This document shows, in pieces, positions 10,096 through 18,781 of a stretch of 64,000 nucleotides of DNA. Made by a program: the position numbers and the translations under genes. The stretch is from an uncultured Bacteroides sp. (GTDB lineage: Bacteria > Bacteroidota > Bacteroidia > Bacteroidales > Bacteroidaceae): the NCBI RefSeq assembly GCF_963678425.1, contig NZ_OY782855.1, forward strand, positions 1,798,001 through 1,862,000, given 5' to 3'. Within the stretch, counting starts at the first letter, position 1, and the number at the start of each line of letters is the position of its first letter. The notes beneath the pieces are model-generated. The model was given only the letters and a program-made list of their open reading frames with translations, was not told the DNA's origin and did not search any database.

Positions 10096-10428
10096 ATAGC
10101 AAAGGCGAAGCCAAGCCAAAAGCCGAGCGAAGCAAAGCTTTGTATTTCCCAAAAGCCGAGCGAAGCAAAGCAAAGTCGAAGCCGGCCTCCCTACCCCAGC
10201 CCGAGCGAAGCAAAGGCTACCCGCTCACCAACAGCGATGGCAAAGCCGAGCGAAAGAGGACCGGCCTCAGAGATTTTGCGTAAAGAAATCAGCCGGAATG
10301 AAGCGTCAAGAAGGGGCGACTGTCTGAGCGAAGCGAGTTTGAGCCCCTTCAGCGGAATGCAGACGGATTTTAGCAAAATATCTGCAGCCTTGAACTTTTG
10401 TTTCTTTTGGTTCAAGCCAAAAGAAAAA
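10096..10428 (+). repeat. Structured dispersed repeat, copy A
   Basis: Three parts in order. A 5' module of short repeats contains several GCCGAGCGAAGCAAAG-type units (10096-10258). A folded core begins GACCGGCCTCA at 10259. The terminal hairpin has arms 10401-10410 and 10417-10426 (TTTCTTTTGG / CCAAAAGAAA) and loop TTCAAG, which is complementary to CTTGAA at about 10390. Inside the core AAGGGGC pairs with GCCCCTT, and AAATCAG corresponds to the CTGATTT site of the other copies. Stops occur in the frames and the sequence is palindromic, so the open frames here are not believed to be genes. Confidence 0.85.
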
Positions 10429-10603
10429 ATCACATCTACCAGCAACAATTCCCCTACCACACAAAGCCCAATCATTAAATATAGTTAAATAATAAAATAA
10501 GAATTAACAATATATCTTCCGTTTGTGTTTATAGTTAAAACATGATAACTATACACTGAAACAAGCCCAAGAAAATTAAATTAATCATCTTAAATTTTAC
10601 AAA

Positions 10604-11734
10604 ATGAAAAAGGTATTTTTACTATTAACTGTGGCATTACTTGCTGGTGCAAGCTTTGCTCAGGGCCAGGAAAAGGCTATAAAACAGTATGGTTTCTGGG
10701 ATAACTGGTTTATACAGGGACAGCTAGGCGGACAGTATCTGTTCAGCGAGGATCACGACAAGGCAGCTTTCAAGGATAAAATTAACCTGAATGCAGCACT
10801 GGGTGTAGGTAAATATTTCTTTCCGGAAGTGGGAGCTCGCCTTCAACTGGGTGGATGGAGATCGGGTTGCTACTACTCTTATTACCCTTACGATGCGAAG
10901 TACTATAATGTAAACCTCGACGCACTGTTTAACCTGACGAACATTTTCCTAAGCTACAAGGAGGACAGAATGTTTAACCTGATTGGAATTTTTGGTATGG
11001 GCTATGTACTCCGGTTTAAAGACAATGATGTGGCACAGCTCAAAGGACATTCTACCGATTTCTTTGCTCCTCGCTTAGGGTTACAGACGGACTTCCGCCT
11101 GAACGAGAAATGGAGCGTGAACCTGGAAGCAAATGTGAACTTCTACGGCGATGAATTTAACGGTAATAAATTCACAGATGGATTTGCATCAAAATATGAT
11201 ATTCCGCTAAACATCCTTGCCGGCGTTACTTACCGCTTTGCCAACAGAGGATTTAAAATGGTAAATGTGGAAGATCCTGCACTGATTCAGTCTTTGAATG
11301 ATAAGATCAATGATCAGAGAGGTCAGATTGAAGAGTACAAGGCTTGCTGCGAAAAGAAGCAGGTGGTGCCTGAACCTAAGACCATTATCAAAGAGGTGCC
11401 TGCAAAAGCTTCGCTGGACGAAATGGTGATTTTCCGTATTGAACAGGCAAAGATTGACAAGAACCAGGAGGTGAATCTCTATAACGTGGCTCAGTTTATG
11501 AAAGCGAATCCGGATGCAAAGATTACGGTTGCCAGCTATGCGGACAAGAAAACGGGTACTCCGGAATTTAACCAGAAGCTCAGCGAGAAACGTTCTGCTG
11601 TAGTAATGAAGGTGTTGACTGAGAAATATGGTATTGCAAAAGACAGAATCACGGTAGTGAACAACGGTGACAAGCAACAACCTTTCCCTGACAACAATTC
11701 ATGGAACAGGGTAACGATTATGACTACCAAATAA
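10604..11734 (+). CDS. OmpA-family outer-membrane porin
   Basis: 376 residues. The signal peptide is residues 1 to about 21 (GASFAQG). An eight-stranded barrel of about 200 residues ends at LAGVTYRF. A short coiled-coil-like linker follows (LNDKINDQRGQIEEYKACC, about 235-253), then an OmpA peptidoglycan-binding domain (FRIEQAKIDKNQEVNLYNVA..., with ITVASYADKKTGTPEFN and LSEKRSAVVMKVL). It links the outer membrane to the cell wall. It is followed 38 bases downstream by a strong terminator, so it is probably monocistronic. The barrel resembles the repeated unit of the protein at 1-1936. Confidence 0.93.
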   Translation: MKKVFLLLTVALLAGASFAQGQEKAIKQYGFWDNWFIQGQLGGQYLFSEDHDKAAFKDKINLNAALGVGKYFFPEVGARLQLGGWRSGCYYSYYPYDAKYYNVNLDALFNLTNIFLSYKEDRMFNLIGIFGMGYVLRFKDNDVAQLKGHSTDFFAPRLGLQTDFRLNEKWSVNLEANVNFYGDEFNGNKFTDGFASKYDIPLNILAGVTYRFANRGFKMVNVEDPALIQSLNDKINDQRGQIEEYKACCEKKQVVPEPKTIIKEVPAKASLDEMVIFRIEQAKIDKNQEVNLYNVAQFMKANPDAKITVASYADKKTGTPEFNQKLSEKRSAVVMKVLTEKYGIAKDRITVVNNGDKQQPFPDNNSWNRVTIMTTK

Positions 11735-11771
11735 AGGTTTTGCAAAAAACAACAGATCTTTGACCAAATAG

Positions 11772-11811
11772 AAAGAGAACCGAACCAGATAAGTACGGTT
11801 CTCTTTTTTCT
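11772..11811 (+). terminator. Rho-independent terminator after ompA-like gene
   Basis: An 11-bp perfect stem, AAAGAGAACCG (11772-11782) with CGGTTCTCTTT (11796-11806), followed by a T run. It lies 38 bases after the OmpA stop and before the MBOAT gene. Confidence 0.85.
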
Positions 11812-11842
11812 TTCTTATTAATACTCATTAAAAGCCTGCTTT

Positions 11843-13270
11843 ATGACGATTAACTCCATTGATTTTCTGCTGTTCTTCGTAGTGGTGTTCCTTATCTACT
11901 ACTTTCCGCTGAAGAGTAAACACCGCTGGCAGAATGTGCTGCTGCTACTGGCTAGTTATTTCTTTTACGGTTTTGCAGATATCCGGATGCTGCTGTTATT
12001 GATAGGGGTAACCCTACTCTATTACTTCCTGGGCATAGGCATTGGGAAGTGGAAGGCTACGAACGGGGGACGGATGCTAACCACGGCGGGCATTGTAGCG
12101 GGGATATTGCTGTTGCTCGGTTTTAAATATCTCAACTTCTTTATTGCTTCTTTCTCCGGACTGTTCAGCGCCATGGGGCTGCATACCAACCGGTACAGCT
12201 TTGCCATTATTCTGCCTTTGGGCATCAGCTTCTTTACGTTCCGCCTGATCAGTTATGTAATTGAGGTGCACCGGGGTACACTGGAGCCTACCCGAAACTT
12301 TATTTCCTTTGCTACTTATGTGGCATTCTTTCCTTGTCTGATTTCGGGCCCCATTGACCGACCGCAGAAGTTTATACCACAACTGGAGGGTGAGCGGCCA
12401 TTCCACTACCAGATGGCGGTGGATGGTTTGCGCCAGGTGCTTTGGGGAATGTTCAAAAAGATGGTGGTGGCGGACAATCTGGCAATAGCAGTGAACAGTA
12501 TCTGGGGAGATGTAGCCCATCAATCGGGCAGTAACCTGTTATTGGGAGCAGTGTTTTATTCGTTCCAGATTTATGCGGATTTCTCGGGCTATTCAGATAT
12601 GGCCATCGGCGTAGCAAAGATACTGGGTTTTGATGTGGCACGAAACTTTAATTATCCCTACTTTGCCCGGAACATATCGGAGTTCTGGCGGCACTGGCAC
12701 ATGTCTCTTACCAGTTGGCTGATGGATTATATCTATTTTCCGTTAGGGGGAAGCCGCTGCAGCAAGGTTACGCATTTCCGGAATACGATGATAGTGTTTA
12801 TTATCTGTGGTTTCTGGCACGGGGCCAACTGGACTTTTGTGCTGTGGGGAGCCTATAACGGGCTGCTCTTTTTGCCTTCTGTGATAAAAAAAAGAAAAAA
12901 AATATCCATAGTGGCAGCAGAAGGGAGATTGCTACCTTCCCTGGGGGAACTGATGAATATACTGGGCACCTTTGCACTGGTAACATTGGGGTGGATTATG
13001 TTCCGGGCAGAGACCATACAGGATGGATGGAATTACATGAGGCATCTGTTTTCCGGTTCGCTGCTCTCCATGCCCGGTAACCGTGCATTAATTCTCTATA
13101 TCGTGATTCTGGTGATGGCAGAATGGTTCTCAAGAACGCTGGAATATCCGTTGCAGGGGTTAGGTAAGATAAAGTATGCGCCTGTGAGGTGGGCACTATA
13201 CTATGTGCTGATCTTTATTATTATGAAGTATCAGGGAGAAGCCACTCAGTTTGTTTATTTTAAATTCTGA
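11843..13270 (+). CDS. MBOAT-family O-acyltransferase (DltB/AlgI-like)
   Basis: 475 residues, about 10 membrane segments. MBOAT signatures are present: FPCLISGPIDRP, the FWRHWHMSLTSWL stretch, and CGFWHGANWTFVLWG with the catalytic histidine at residue 326. Members transfer an acyl (often acetyl) group across the membrane to an extracytoplasmic polymer. The next gene starts 5 nt downstream and has the matching periplasmic partner architecture, so the pair probably O-acylates a surface polysaccharide. The polymer is not identified. Confidence 0.92.
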   Translation: MTINSIDFLLFFVVVFLIYYFPLKSKHRWQNVLLLLASYFFYGFADIRMLLLLIGVTLLYYFLGIGIGKWKATNGGRMLTTAGIVAGILLLLGFKYLNFFIASFSGLFSAMGLHTNRYSFAIILPLGISFFTFRLISYVIEVHRGTLEPTRNFISFATYVAFFPCLISGPIDRPQKFIPQLEGERPFHYQMAVDGLRQVLWGMFKKMVVADNLAIAVNSIWGDVAHQSGSNLLLGAVFYSFQIYADFSGYSDMAIGVAKILGFDVARNFNYPYFARNISEFWRHWHMSLTSWLMDYIYFPLGGSRCSKVTHFRNTMIVFIICGFWHGANWTFVLWGAYNGLLFLPSVIKKRKKISIVAAEGRLLPSLGELMNILGTFALVTLGWIMFRAETIQDGWNYMRHLFSGSLLSMPGNRALILYIVILVMAEWFSRTLEYPLQGLGKIKYAPVRWALYYVLIFIIMKYQGEATQFVYFKF

Positions 13271-13275
13271 CAGCG

Positions 13276-14337
13276 ATGAAGAAGGAAAGAGATATCCGGT
13301 ATTTTATGGGGAAGCTGCTGCTGTTTCTTGTTCCCCTGTGGCTGGTCATTGCGCTATATATTATTCTGGATCCGTTCAAGGTAATCAGGGAGTATGATTC
13401 CTACTATGTGGACGGGAAGCCGACTTACGTAAATGTGGATCACGATTTTGTAAGTACGCAGGTATTTGAGAAAACACATCCGCTGTATCATTACGACTCT
13501 TTTATCCTGGGTAGTTCGCGCAGCAGATTCTTTCCCCTTGAGGAGTGGGAAAGGCATATAGGGAGTGACTGCAACGGTTATCACTTTGACGGTTCGGGCG
13601 AAACGCTTTACGGGGTATACCGGAAGCTGAAGTATCTGGACGATAAGAGCCCACTGAAGCATGTGCTGTTCATTATGGATCATGAGTTACTGGAGAAAGC
13701 CGAACGAAAAACTACGTTCCTGAACTATCTGGCTCCTCAGCTGGACGGGCATACCTTCGATTTTCAGCTCACGTTCCTGAAAACATTCTGCTCTCCGGAT
13801 ATGCTTGAAGCCTACTCTACGTTTAAACTTACAGGGGTGGTGCCGGAATGGGCCAAAAAGAAATACATTCTCGACGACCGACCCATGAATTATCGGTTAA
13901 AGGGAAATGAGATGGAGCTCAGGGAGTTTGAACAGGCAATCAGGAAAGGCACTTATTACACGGATCACCGGATGAAAGCATTTACACCCAGGGATACCAC
14001 GAAGCAAAGCTATACAGACCGGTTAATAACGGCAAAGCATCTGGAACTGTTAACGGGTATTCAGGAGATTCTGAAAAAGCACCATACAGACTATAAGGTA
14101 GTGATCAGTCCGCTGTATGATCAGCTAAAGATTAATAAAGCAGATCTTGGCACACTGAAACGCATCTTTGGAGCAGAGCATGTATACGATTACTCGGGCA
14201 TTAATGGGTATACCAATAATTATCGCAATTACTACGAAAGCAGCCATTACCGGCCGGTGGTAGCAATTGATATTATGAACCGTATTTATAGCAACTCTAT
14301 CAAAGAATTACAGGCGAATAAAAGAAATAGCAAGTAG
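13276..14337 (+). CDS. SGNH-like membrane-anchored partner of MBOAT acyltransferase
   Basis: 353 residues with one N-terminal membrane helix (about 12-32), the rest extracytoplasmic. FILGSSRSRFFP (about 76-87) has the position of an SGNH block-I serine, and YYESSHYRPVVA near the C-terminus could supply the distal histidine. DltD/AlgX-type partners act with MBOAT proteins in the same way. No close family name is recognised. It is 5 nt downstream of the MBOAT gene, and both end at the bidirectional terminator at 14352. Confidence 0.75.
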   Translation: MKKERDIRYFMGKLLLFLVPLWLVIALYIILDPFKVIREYDSYYVDGKPTYVNVDHDFVSTQVFEKTHPLYHYDSFILGSSRSRFFPLEEWERHIGSDCNGYHFDGSGETLYGVYRKLKYLDDKSPLKHVLFIMDHELLEKAERKTTFLNYLAPQLDGHTFDFQLTFLKTFCSPDMLEAYSTFKLTGVVPEWAKKKYILDDRPMNYRLKGNEMELREFEQAIRKGTYYTDHRMKAFTPRDTTKQSYTDRLITAKHLELLTGIQEILKKHHTDYKVVISPLYDQLKINKADLGTLKRIFGAEHVYDYSGINGYTNNYRNYYESSHYRPVVAIDIMNRIYSNSIKELQANKRNSK

Positions 14338-14351
14338 TATCCACTGAACTA

Positions 14352-14391
14352 AACAACGAAGGCTGCCCCAAACGGACAGCCTTCGTTGTTT
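14352..14391. terminator. Bidirectional terminator between convergent genes
   Basis: A perfect 14-bp inverted repeat (AACAACGAAGGCTG with CAGCCTTCGTTGTT) between the SGNH-like gene (+) and the Wza-like gene (-). It is GC-rich in the middle of the arms, with T runs on both strands. Confidence 0.85.
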
Positions 14392-14434
14392 ATCGGTACA
14401 GTAATCTTTATATTTACGAGCGAAACTTAGCTAG

Positions 14435-15238
14435 CTACTTAAGGATATTCACTACAAGCGAAGCAACTCCAACCAGGACAGAAGCTATAGTGAATCCAAG
14501 ATAGGTACCACTACCAATGCTTGCACCTTTTGCTTTTGCTTTATTCGGTTCTACATAAACCACATCGTTTTGCTGCAGGTTGTAGTAAGGTGATAAAAGC
14601 AGATTCTTACTATTCAGGTTGAGCGTAGTAATTGTTTTCTTTCCGTCTGCACCTTCACGAATAACTTTCACCACATCGCGACGACCATAAATAGTTAAAT
14701 CACCAGCCAGGGCAAGAGCCTGCAGAATATTGATCTTTTCATCTTTAATAGTAAATATTCCCGGTCTGGCAACCTCACCCAGCACAGAAACCTTGTAAGA
14801 GGCAAACCGCACGGTAACCACCAAATCACCCTTCAGGTAAGTTTTCAGCTTTTCAACAATCATCTTAGAAACCTCTTCCGAAGTTTTATTGACTACATTG
14901 AGTTTACCCAATTGCGGGAAATCAATTTCTCCTTTGCTATCCACCAGATAACTTTGCAGCGTGAGCTGGCCATACGTTGCACCTTCAGAATAAGCAGTAG
15001 AGGTTATTAAATTATACGGAAGATAGGTTTCTACATCTTCAGCACCACTCACTACAATCCGCAGCAAATCGTTCGGCTTTATCTTTGCGCTATACTGCTC
15101 AGCACTTTGAGCCAGCTGTGCCTGTGACAAACTCTCAACATCCTGAAGATAAGCAACATTTTTAGCAGACTTACAGGAAGAAATCAGTACCGCTACCAAT
15201 ACCAGCAGCAATAAACCCGGGGTTCTTTTATTAATCAT
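14435..15238 (-). CDS. Wza-like polysaccharide export lipoprotein
   Basis: 267 residues. The lipobox is LISSC with Cys22. A Poly_export domain spans about residues 48-135 (YSAKIKPNDLLRIVVSG) and an SLBB-type domain follows (VSVLGEVARPGIFTI, about 152-166). It ends in a hydrophobic C-terminal helix (about 243-266), as seen in Wza proteins that cross the outer membrane. Forms the exit channel for capsule or exopolysaccharide. The usual Wzc kinase partner is not beside it. It is flanked by related stretches (14352-14400 and 15262-15298, each ending TATCGGTACA). Confidence 0.88.
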   Translation of the reverse strand: MINKRTPGLLLLVLVAVLISSCKSAKNVAYLQDVESLSQAQLAQSAEQYSAKIKPNDLLRIVVSGAEDVETYLPYNLITSTAYSEGATYGQLTLQSYLVDSKGEIDFPQLGKLNVVNKTSEEVSKMIVEKLKTYLKGDLVVTVRFASYKVSVLGEVARPGIFTIKDEKINILQALALAGDLTIYGRRDVVKVIREGADGKKTITTLNLNSKNLLLSPYYNLQQNDVVYVEPNKAKAKGASIGSGTYLGFTIASVLVGVASLVVNILK

Positions 15239-15356
15239 AATTCACGAAGTTTTATTTTATTAACAACGAAAGCAGCCCAGCTGTTCATTATCGGTACAAA
15301 TATAATTATAATTTTTTAACCACAACGTTTTTTATAACACAATAAAAAAAGGAACA

Positions 15357-15561
15357 GCTTCCTTTGCAAAGTCAATTTCAGAGAAAACAGACATCCCCAC
15401 TTTTATATTAGCCGTCCCTCTTTTTTAGTTATCCAACAACCATTTCCAAATAGGTATTACCTCTATAATTCTGCCTTCAGTCTTAATCATTCTCTCTTCG
15501 GAATAGGTTATTATCATCAGCCGGGAACAGTCGAGCACTTTGGTAAGTTTTATGAGATGAC
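15357..15561 (-). pseudogene. Two scrambled fragments of an AAA/DUF4143 ATPase
   Basis: The minus strand 15561-15425 reads a C-terminus ending IEVIPIWKWLL-DN-stop, plainly homologous to the end of the gene at 17391-18223 (IEIIPVWKWLLK). Below it, 15418-15360 reads NIKVGMSVFSEIDF, homologous to IKVGMSASSEIDFVC in the pseudogene at 62174. In intact proteins the second segment comes before the first, so the pieces are rearranged. Repeat copy B lies 130 bases away. Confidence 0.7.
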
Positions 15562-15693
15562 CTATCCATAGCGCTATATTTATCTTGTTGATAGCACAAA
15601 TATAGCTTATTCTTATCTTGTGTACAAGACAAATGGTAATATAATAATTTATTCATTCTTGTTTTTTATTTGACTTTGCTATAGGATTTATCC

Positions 15694-15884
15694 ACAAAGC
15701 CGAGCGAAAGAAGAACCGGCCTCAGAGATTTTGCGTAAAGAAATCAGCCGGAATGGAGCGTTAAGAAGGGGCGACTGTCTGAGCGAAGCGAGTTTGAGCC
15801 CCTTCAGCGGAATGAAGACTGATTTTAGCAAAATATCTGCAGCCTTGAACTTTTGTTTCTTTTGGTTCAAGCCAAAAGAAAAAG
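15694..15884 (+). repeat. Structured dispersed repeat, copy B
   Basis: A short 5' module (AAAGCCGAGCGAAAG), then a core with GAAGGGGC/GCCCCTTC and AAATCAG/CTGATTT pairings. The terminal hairpin is 15856-15865 / 15872-15881 with loop TTCAAG, complementary to CTTGAA at 15844-15849. It lies about 100 bases before the ATPase start. Confidence 0.85.
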
Positions 15885-15916
15885 AGAAAAAACCATACCA
15901 TCTTCAAACAAATCAT

Positions 15917-15968
15917 TATATTTGCATCGAAAATATCCTGTAACCACCGTTACAGTAACCATCGTTAC
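15917..15968 (+). promoter_or_regulatory. Promoter -7 box followed by two tandem GTAAC palindromes
   Basis: TATATTTGC at 15917-15925 matches the Bacteroidota -7 element. Just downstream are two near-identical 14-bp inverted repeats, GTAACCACCGTTAC (15940-15953) and GTAACCATCGTTAC (15955-15968), one base apart. They overlap the expected transcription start and first leader bases, and the ATPase ATG follows at 15981. This is the geometry of a repressor operator; the regulator is unknown. Confidence 0.7.
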
Positions 15969-15980
15969 AAAATATAATGT

Positions 15981-17303
15981 ATGAAATTCTACAACCGAGA
16001 AGAAGAGCTGAGCGAGCTGAAAAGAATTCAGTCGCTGGCATTTGAAGAGAATTCCCGTCTCACAGTTGTTACAGGCAGACGTCGCATAGGTAAGACCAGC
16101 CTGATAGTCAAAGCAACCGAAGGAATGCCAACCATATACCTCTTTGTTGGCCGCAAAAACGAAACTGCTCTTATCAATGAATTTATACCCATTATAAGGC
16201 AATCACTTGGCGTTTTTGTACCGGAAGAAATACAAACGTTCCGTTCACTCTTTCAATATATAATGGAGCTGGGCACACATCAGTTCTTCAATCTTATTAT
16301 AGATGAATTTCAGGAATTCTACAACATCAACAAGTCAGTATTCAGCGATATGCAGAATCTTTGGGATCAATATCGTAAGCATACAAAAGTAAACCTTATT
16401 GTAAGCGGCTCTATCTATTCCCTCATGCACAAAATTTTCCAGGATGAAAAAGAGCCTCTGTTTGGCCGTGCAGACAATATACTGAAGCTCTATCCATTTA
16501 AGCTAAGTGTTTTGAAAGAGATAATGAACGACTATCTTCCGAAGTACACCAACGACGATTTGCTGGCTCTTTATACTTTTACAGGAGGAGTTCCTAAGTA
16601 TATAGAACTATTTTGCGACAACCGCGCGCTCACGGTTCAGGAAATGATACAGTTTATGGTACGTGACAACTCCCCTTTTACTGATGAAGGAAAGAATTTA
16701 CTTATTGAAGAGTTTGGGAAAAATTACGCTACCTATTTCTCCATTCTCGGTGCAATGGCAAGTTCCAGAAACACCCAGTCGGAAATAGAAACTGCATTAG
16801 GCGGAATCAGCGTAGGAGGATATCTGAAAAGGCTGGAAGAAGATTACAACGTAATAGCCCGTGTACGTCCCATCCTGGTAAAGGAAGGCACACAAAGAGT
16901 CCGTTTTGTTATTAAAGACAATTTCTTGCAGTTTTGGTTCAAATACATTGATCGAAACCGCTCGTATATAGAGATTAAAAACTTCACAGCTCTCCGTAAA
17001 CTAATAGAAGATGATTACCCCACCTATACAGGGAAGGTTCTGGAAAGCTATTTCAAACAAAAATTTGCTGAAAGCTTTGAGTTTCGGGAAATCGGATCAT
17101 GGTGGGAGGCAAAAGGTAATCAATACGAATTAGACATTGTAGCCCTGAGAATAGAAAAGAACAAAGCCGTTGTGGCCGAGGTTAAACGCCAGCGAAAGGA
17201 ATTCAAGCCGGAGTTATTGGAAAGCAAGGTAAGGCATTTCAAAGAAAAAGTAATGCCTAAATATAAGATTGAGGCTATTTGTCTTTCTATGGAGGATATG
17301 TAA
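15981..17303 (+). CDS. AAA+ ATPase with C-terminal DUF234 nuclease-like domain
   Basis: 440 residues. The N-terminal P-loop is VVTGRRRIGKTSL (about 29-41), with a Walker-B-like stretch NLIIDEFQEF near 111. A winged-helix region follows, then a C-terminal DUF234 domain with PD-(D/E)XK-like residues (ELDIVALRIEKNKAVVAEVK, about 391-410). These archaeal-type ATPases are abundant and often duplicated in Bacteroidales; their function is not established. The start at 15981 follows a clear promoter and palindromic operator. The stop is 5 nt before a solo copy of the repeat hairpin (17308-17337). Confidence 0.88.
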   Translation: MKFYNREEELSELKRIQSLAFEENSRLTVVTGRRRIGKTSLIVKATEGMPTIYLFVGRKNETALINEFIPIIRQSLGVFVPEEIQTFRSLFQYIMELGTHQFFNLIIDEFQEFYNINKSVFSDMQNLWDQYRKHTKVNLIVSGSIYSLMHKIFQDEKEPLFGRADNILKLYPFKLSVLKEIMNDYLPKYTNDDLLALYTFTGGVPKYIELFCDNRALTVQEMIQFMVRDNSPFTDEGKNLLIEEFGKNYATYFSILGAMASSRNTQSEIETALGGISVGGYLKRLEEDYNVIARVRPILVKEGTQRVRFVIKDNFLQFWFKYIDRNRSYIEIKNFTALRKLIEDDYPTYTGKVLESYFKQKFAESFEFREIGSWWEAKGNQYELDIVALRIEKNKAVVAEVKRQRKEFKPELLESKVRHFKEKVMPKYKIEAICLSMEDM

Positions 17304-17307
17304 CTGC

Positions 17308-17337
17308 CTTTTCTTTTCCCTTGACGGAAAAGAAAAG
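17308..17337. repeat. Solo terminal hairpin of the dispersed repeat
   Basis: A perfect 12-bp stem, CTTTTCTTTTCC / GGAAAAGAAAAG, with loop CTTGAC, the inverted orientation of the terminal hairpin in copies E and H. It has no core. It starts 5 nt after the ATPase stop and may act as a transcription terminator. Confidence 0.8.
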
Positions 17338-17390
17338 AGTATTATTGATCAATATATTGAATGATAATTCTTATATTTGTATCAATAAGA

Positions 17391-18223
17391 TGCATACCAC
17401 CCTTGGCGGCAGATTCATAGCAAAGGAAGTGTTCCCCTTTTCATTCAGTGAATACCTCACCTTTAATCAAATCACTTTAGATCGTAACTGGGAATATGGA
17501 AGTGTTCGTCTGCAAGTAGTGAAATCATTCCATGATTATTTCTATTTTGGCGGTTTTGCTGAATCATTCCCATTGAAAGATAAACGTAGCTGGCTGAACT
17601 CACTCTATCAGAAGATTCTTCTTGGAGACGTTATTTCACGAAATGATATCAGAAACGAAAACGCTATCAAAGTTCTTGTAAAGAAGCTGGCAGAAAGCGT
17701 TATGCAGCCCTCATCACTAGCCCGGATAAAAAATATCATTGACTCTACCGGAACAACCATTTCCCGCAATACCCTTGTCGATTATCTTCAGCTTCTGGAA
17801 GATGCCTACTTAGTGTTTGGCATATCCAATTACTCTGATAAACTGAGTGACAAGGAAACATTCAAAAAGAGATATTTCTTTGATAACGGATTGCTAAATA
17901 ACTTTCTGTTTGATCCCGAGACCAGATTGCTCGAAAACATAGTAGCCCTCACACTGAAACAGCACTATGGTGATGAACTGTTTTTCTACAACAAAAACAT
18001 AGAAGTAGACTTTTTTATACCAACCGAAAGAAGAGCCATCCAGGTTTCTTACAGTATTGCAGACGATGCCACAAAACAAAGAGAGATAAAAGCCCTGATT
18101 AAACTATCAGAAGTATACTCTACAAAAAAAATGGAGATCATAACCTGGGATGAAGAGTCAACCATTCAGGAAAATGATAAAACAATAGAAATTATCCCGG
18201 TCTGGAAATGGCTGCTAAAGTAA
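17391..18223 (+). pseudogene. DUF4143-type ATPase lacking its P-loop half
   Basis: The homologous part begins at ATG 17391 with LGGRFIAKEVFPFSFSEYL, the segment that follows the AAA core in intact AAA_14/DUF4143 proteins. The usual first 100 or more residues with the Walker motifs are absent. It continues through the DUF4143 helical region to the nuclease-like part (NKNIEVDFFIPTERRAIQV) and a normal C-terminus. A -7-like TATATTTG lies at about 17371, so promoter and tail survive with the ATPase core missing. The piece sits between two solo repeat hairpins (17308 and 18230). Annotated as a remnant; a functional short protein cannot be excluded. Confidence 0.7.
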
Positions 18224-18229
18224 CATCAT

Positions 18230-18255
18230 GTTCTTTTGCCTTGACGCAAAAGAAC
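18230..18255. repeat. Solo terminal hairpin of the dispersed repeat
   Basis: GTTCTTTTGC / GCAAAAGAAC with loop CTTGAC, 7 nt after the stop of the truncated ATPase. The same orientation as the solo hairpin at 17308, but a different base pair at the top of the stem (GC instead of CC/GG), still fully paired. Confidence 0.78.
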
Positions 18256-18436
18256 CATTTGTTTTGCGAGAATGATATGCTAATTTTCAACAATACCCTA
18301 CAACCTTATAAACCACGTACCCAATCCATTCGTTAAAGATAGACTGCCATGTACAGGCAACACTCCAGTCCGGATAAAAATTCCTCAAAGTATTAATCTT
18401 TCCTTGATGCGTATTAACCGAGTAGAAATCCGGATA

Positions 18437-18702
18437 AAAGCCGAGCGAAGCAAAGCTTTGTATTTCCCAAAAGCCGAGCGAAGCAAAGGCTACCCGCTCA
18501 CCAATAGCGATGGCAAAGCCGAGCGAAAGAGGACCGGCCTCAGAGATTTTGCGTAAAGAAATCAGCCGGAATGGAGCGTTAAGAAGTGGCGACTGTCTGA
18601 GCGAAGCGAGTTTGAGCCCCTTCAGCGGAATGCAGACTGATTTTAGCAAAATATCTGCAGCCTTGAACTTTTGTTTCTTTTGGTTCAAGCCAAAAGAAAA
18701 GA
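18437..18702 (+). repeat. Structured dispersed repeat, copy C
   Basis: The 5' module has two AAAGCCGAGCGAAGCAAAG units and an AGCGATGGCAAAGCCGAGCG unit. In the core one arm reads GAAGTGGC against GAGCCCCTTC (one mismatch). AAATCAG/CTGATTT is kept. The terminal hairpin is 18674-18683 / 18690-18699 with loop TTCAAG, and its CTTGAA partner lies at 18662-18667. Confidence 0.85.
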
Positions 18703-18781
18703 GAAATAAGATGTAAAAAACAATCAAAAATCTCTTCTCCCAACAATACTACCTTTACAGAGAAATAAAAAAAGTATTATA

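Noticed and set aside
10100..10255. CRISPR array suggested by repeated GCCGAGCGAAGCAAAG units
   Set aside because: Units are irregular in length and spacing, spacers are themselves related to the units, and no cas genes are nearby.
10071..10488. Open frames of 60-135 codons inside the repeats (peptides such as KAKPSQKPSEAK or GLKLASLRQSPLLNAPFRLI), recurring at 15688, 18287, 22713, 31804, 61839 and 62794
   Set aside because: They occur in several frames and on both strands of the same palindromic element, start at different places in each copy, and change with the arms of the hairpins. The conservation is explained by the repeat, not by protein coding.
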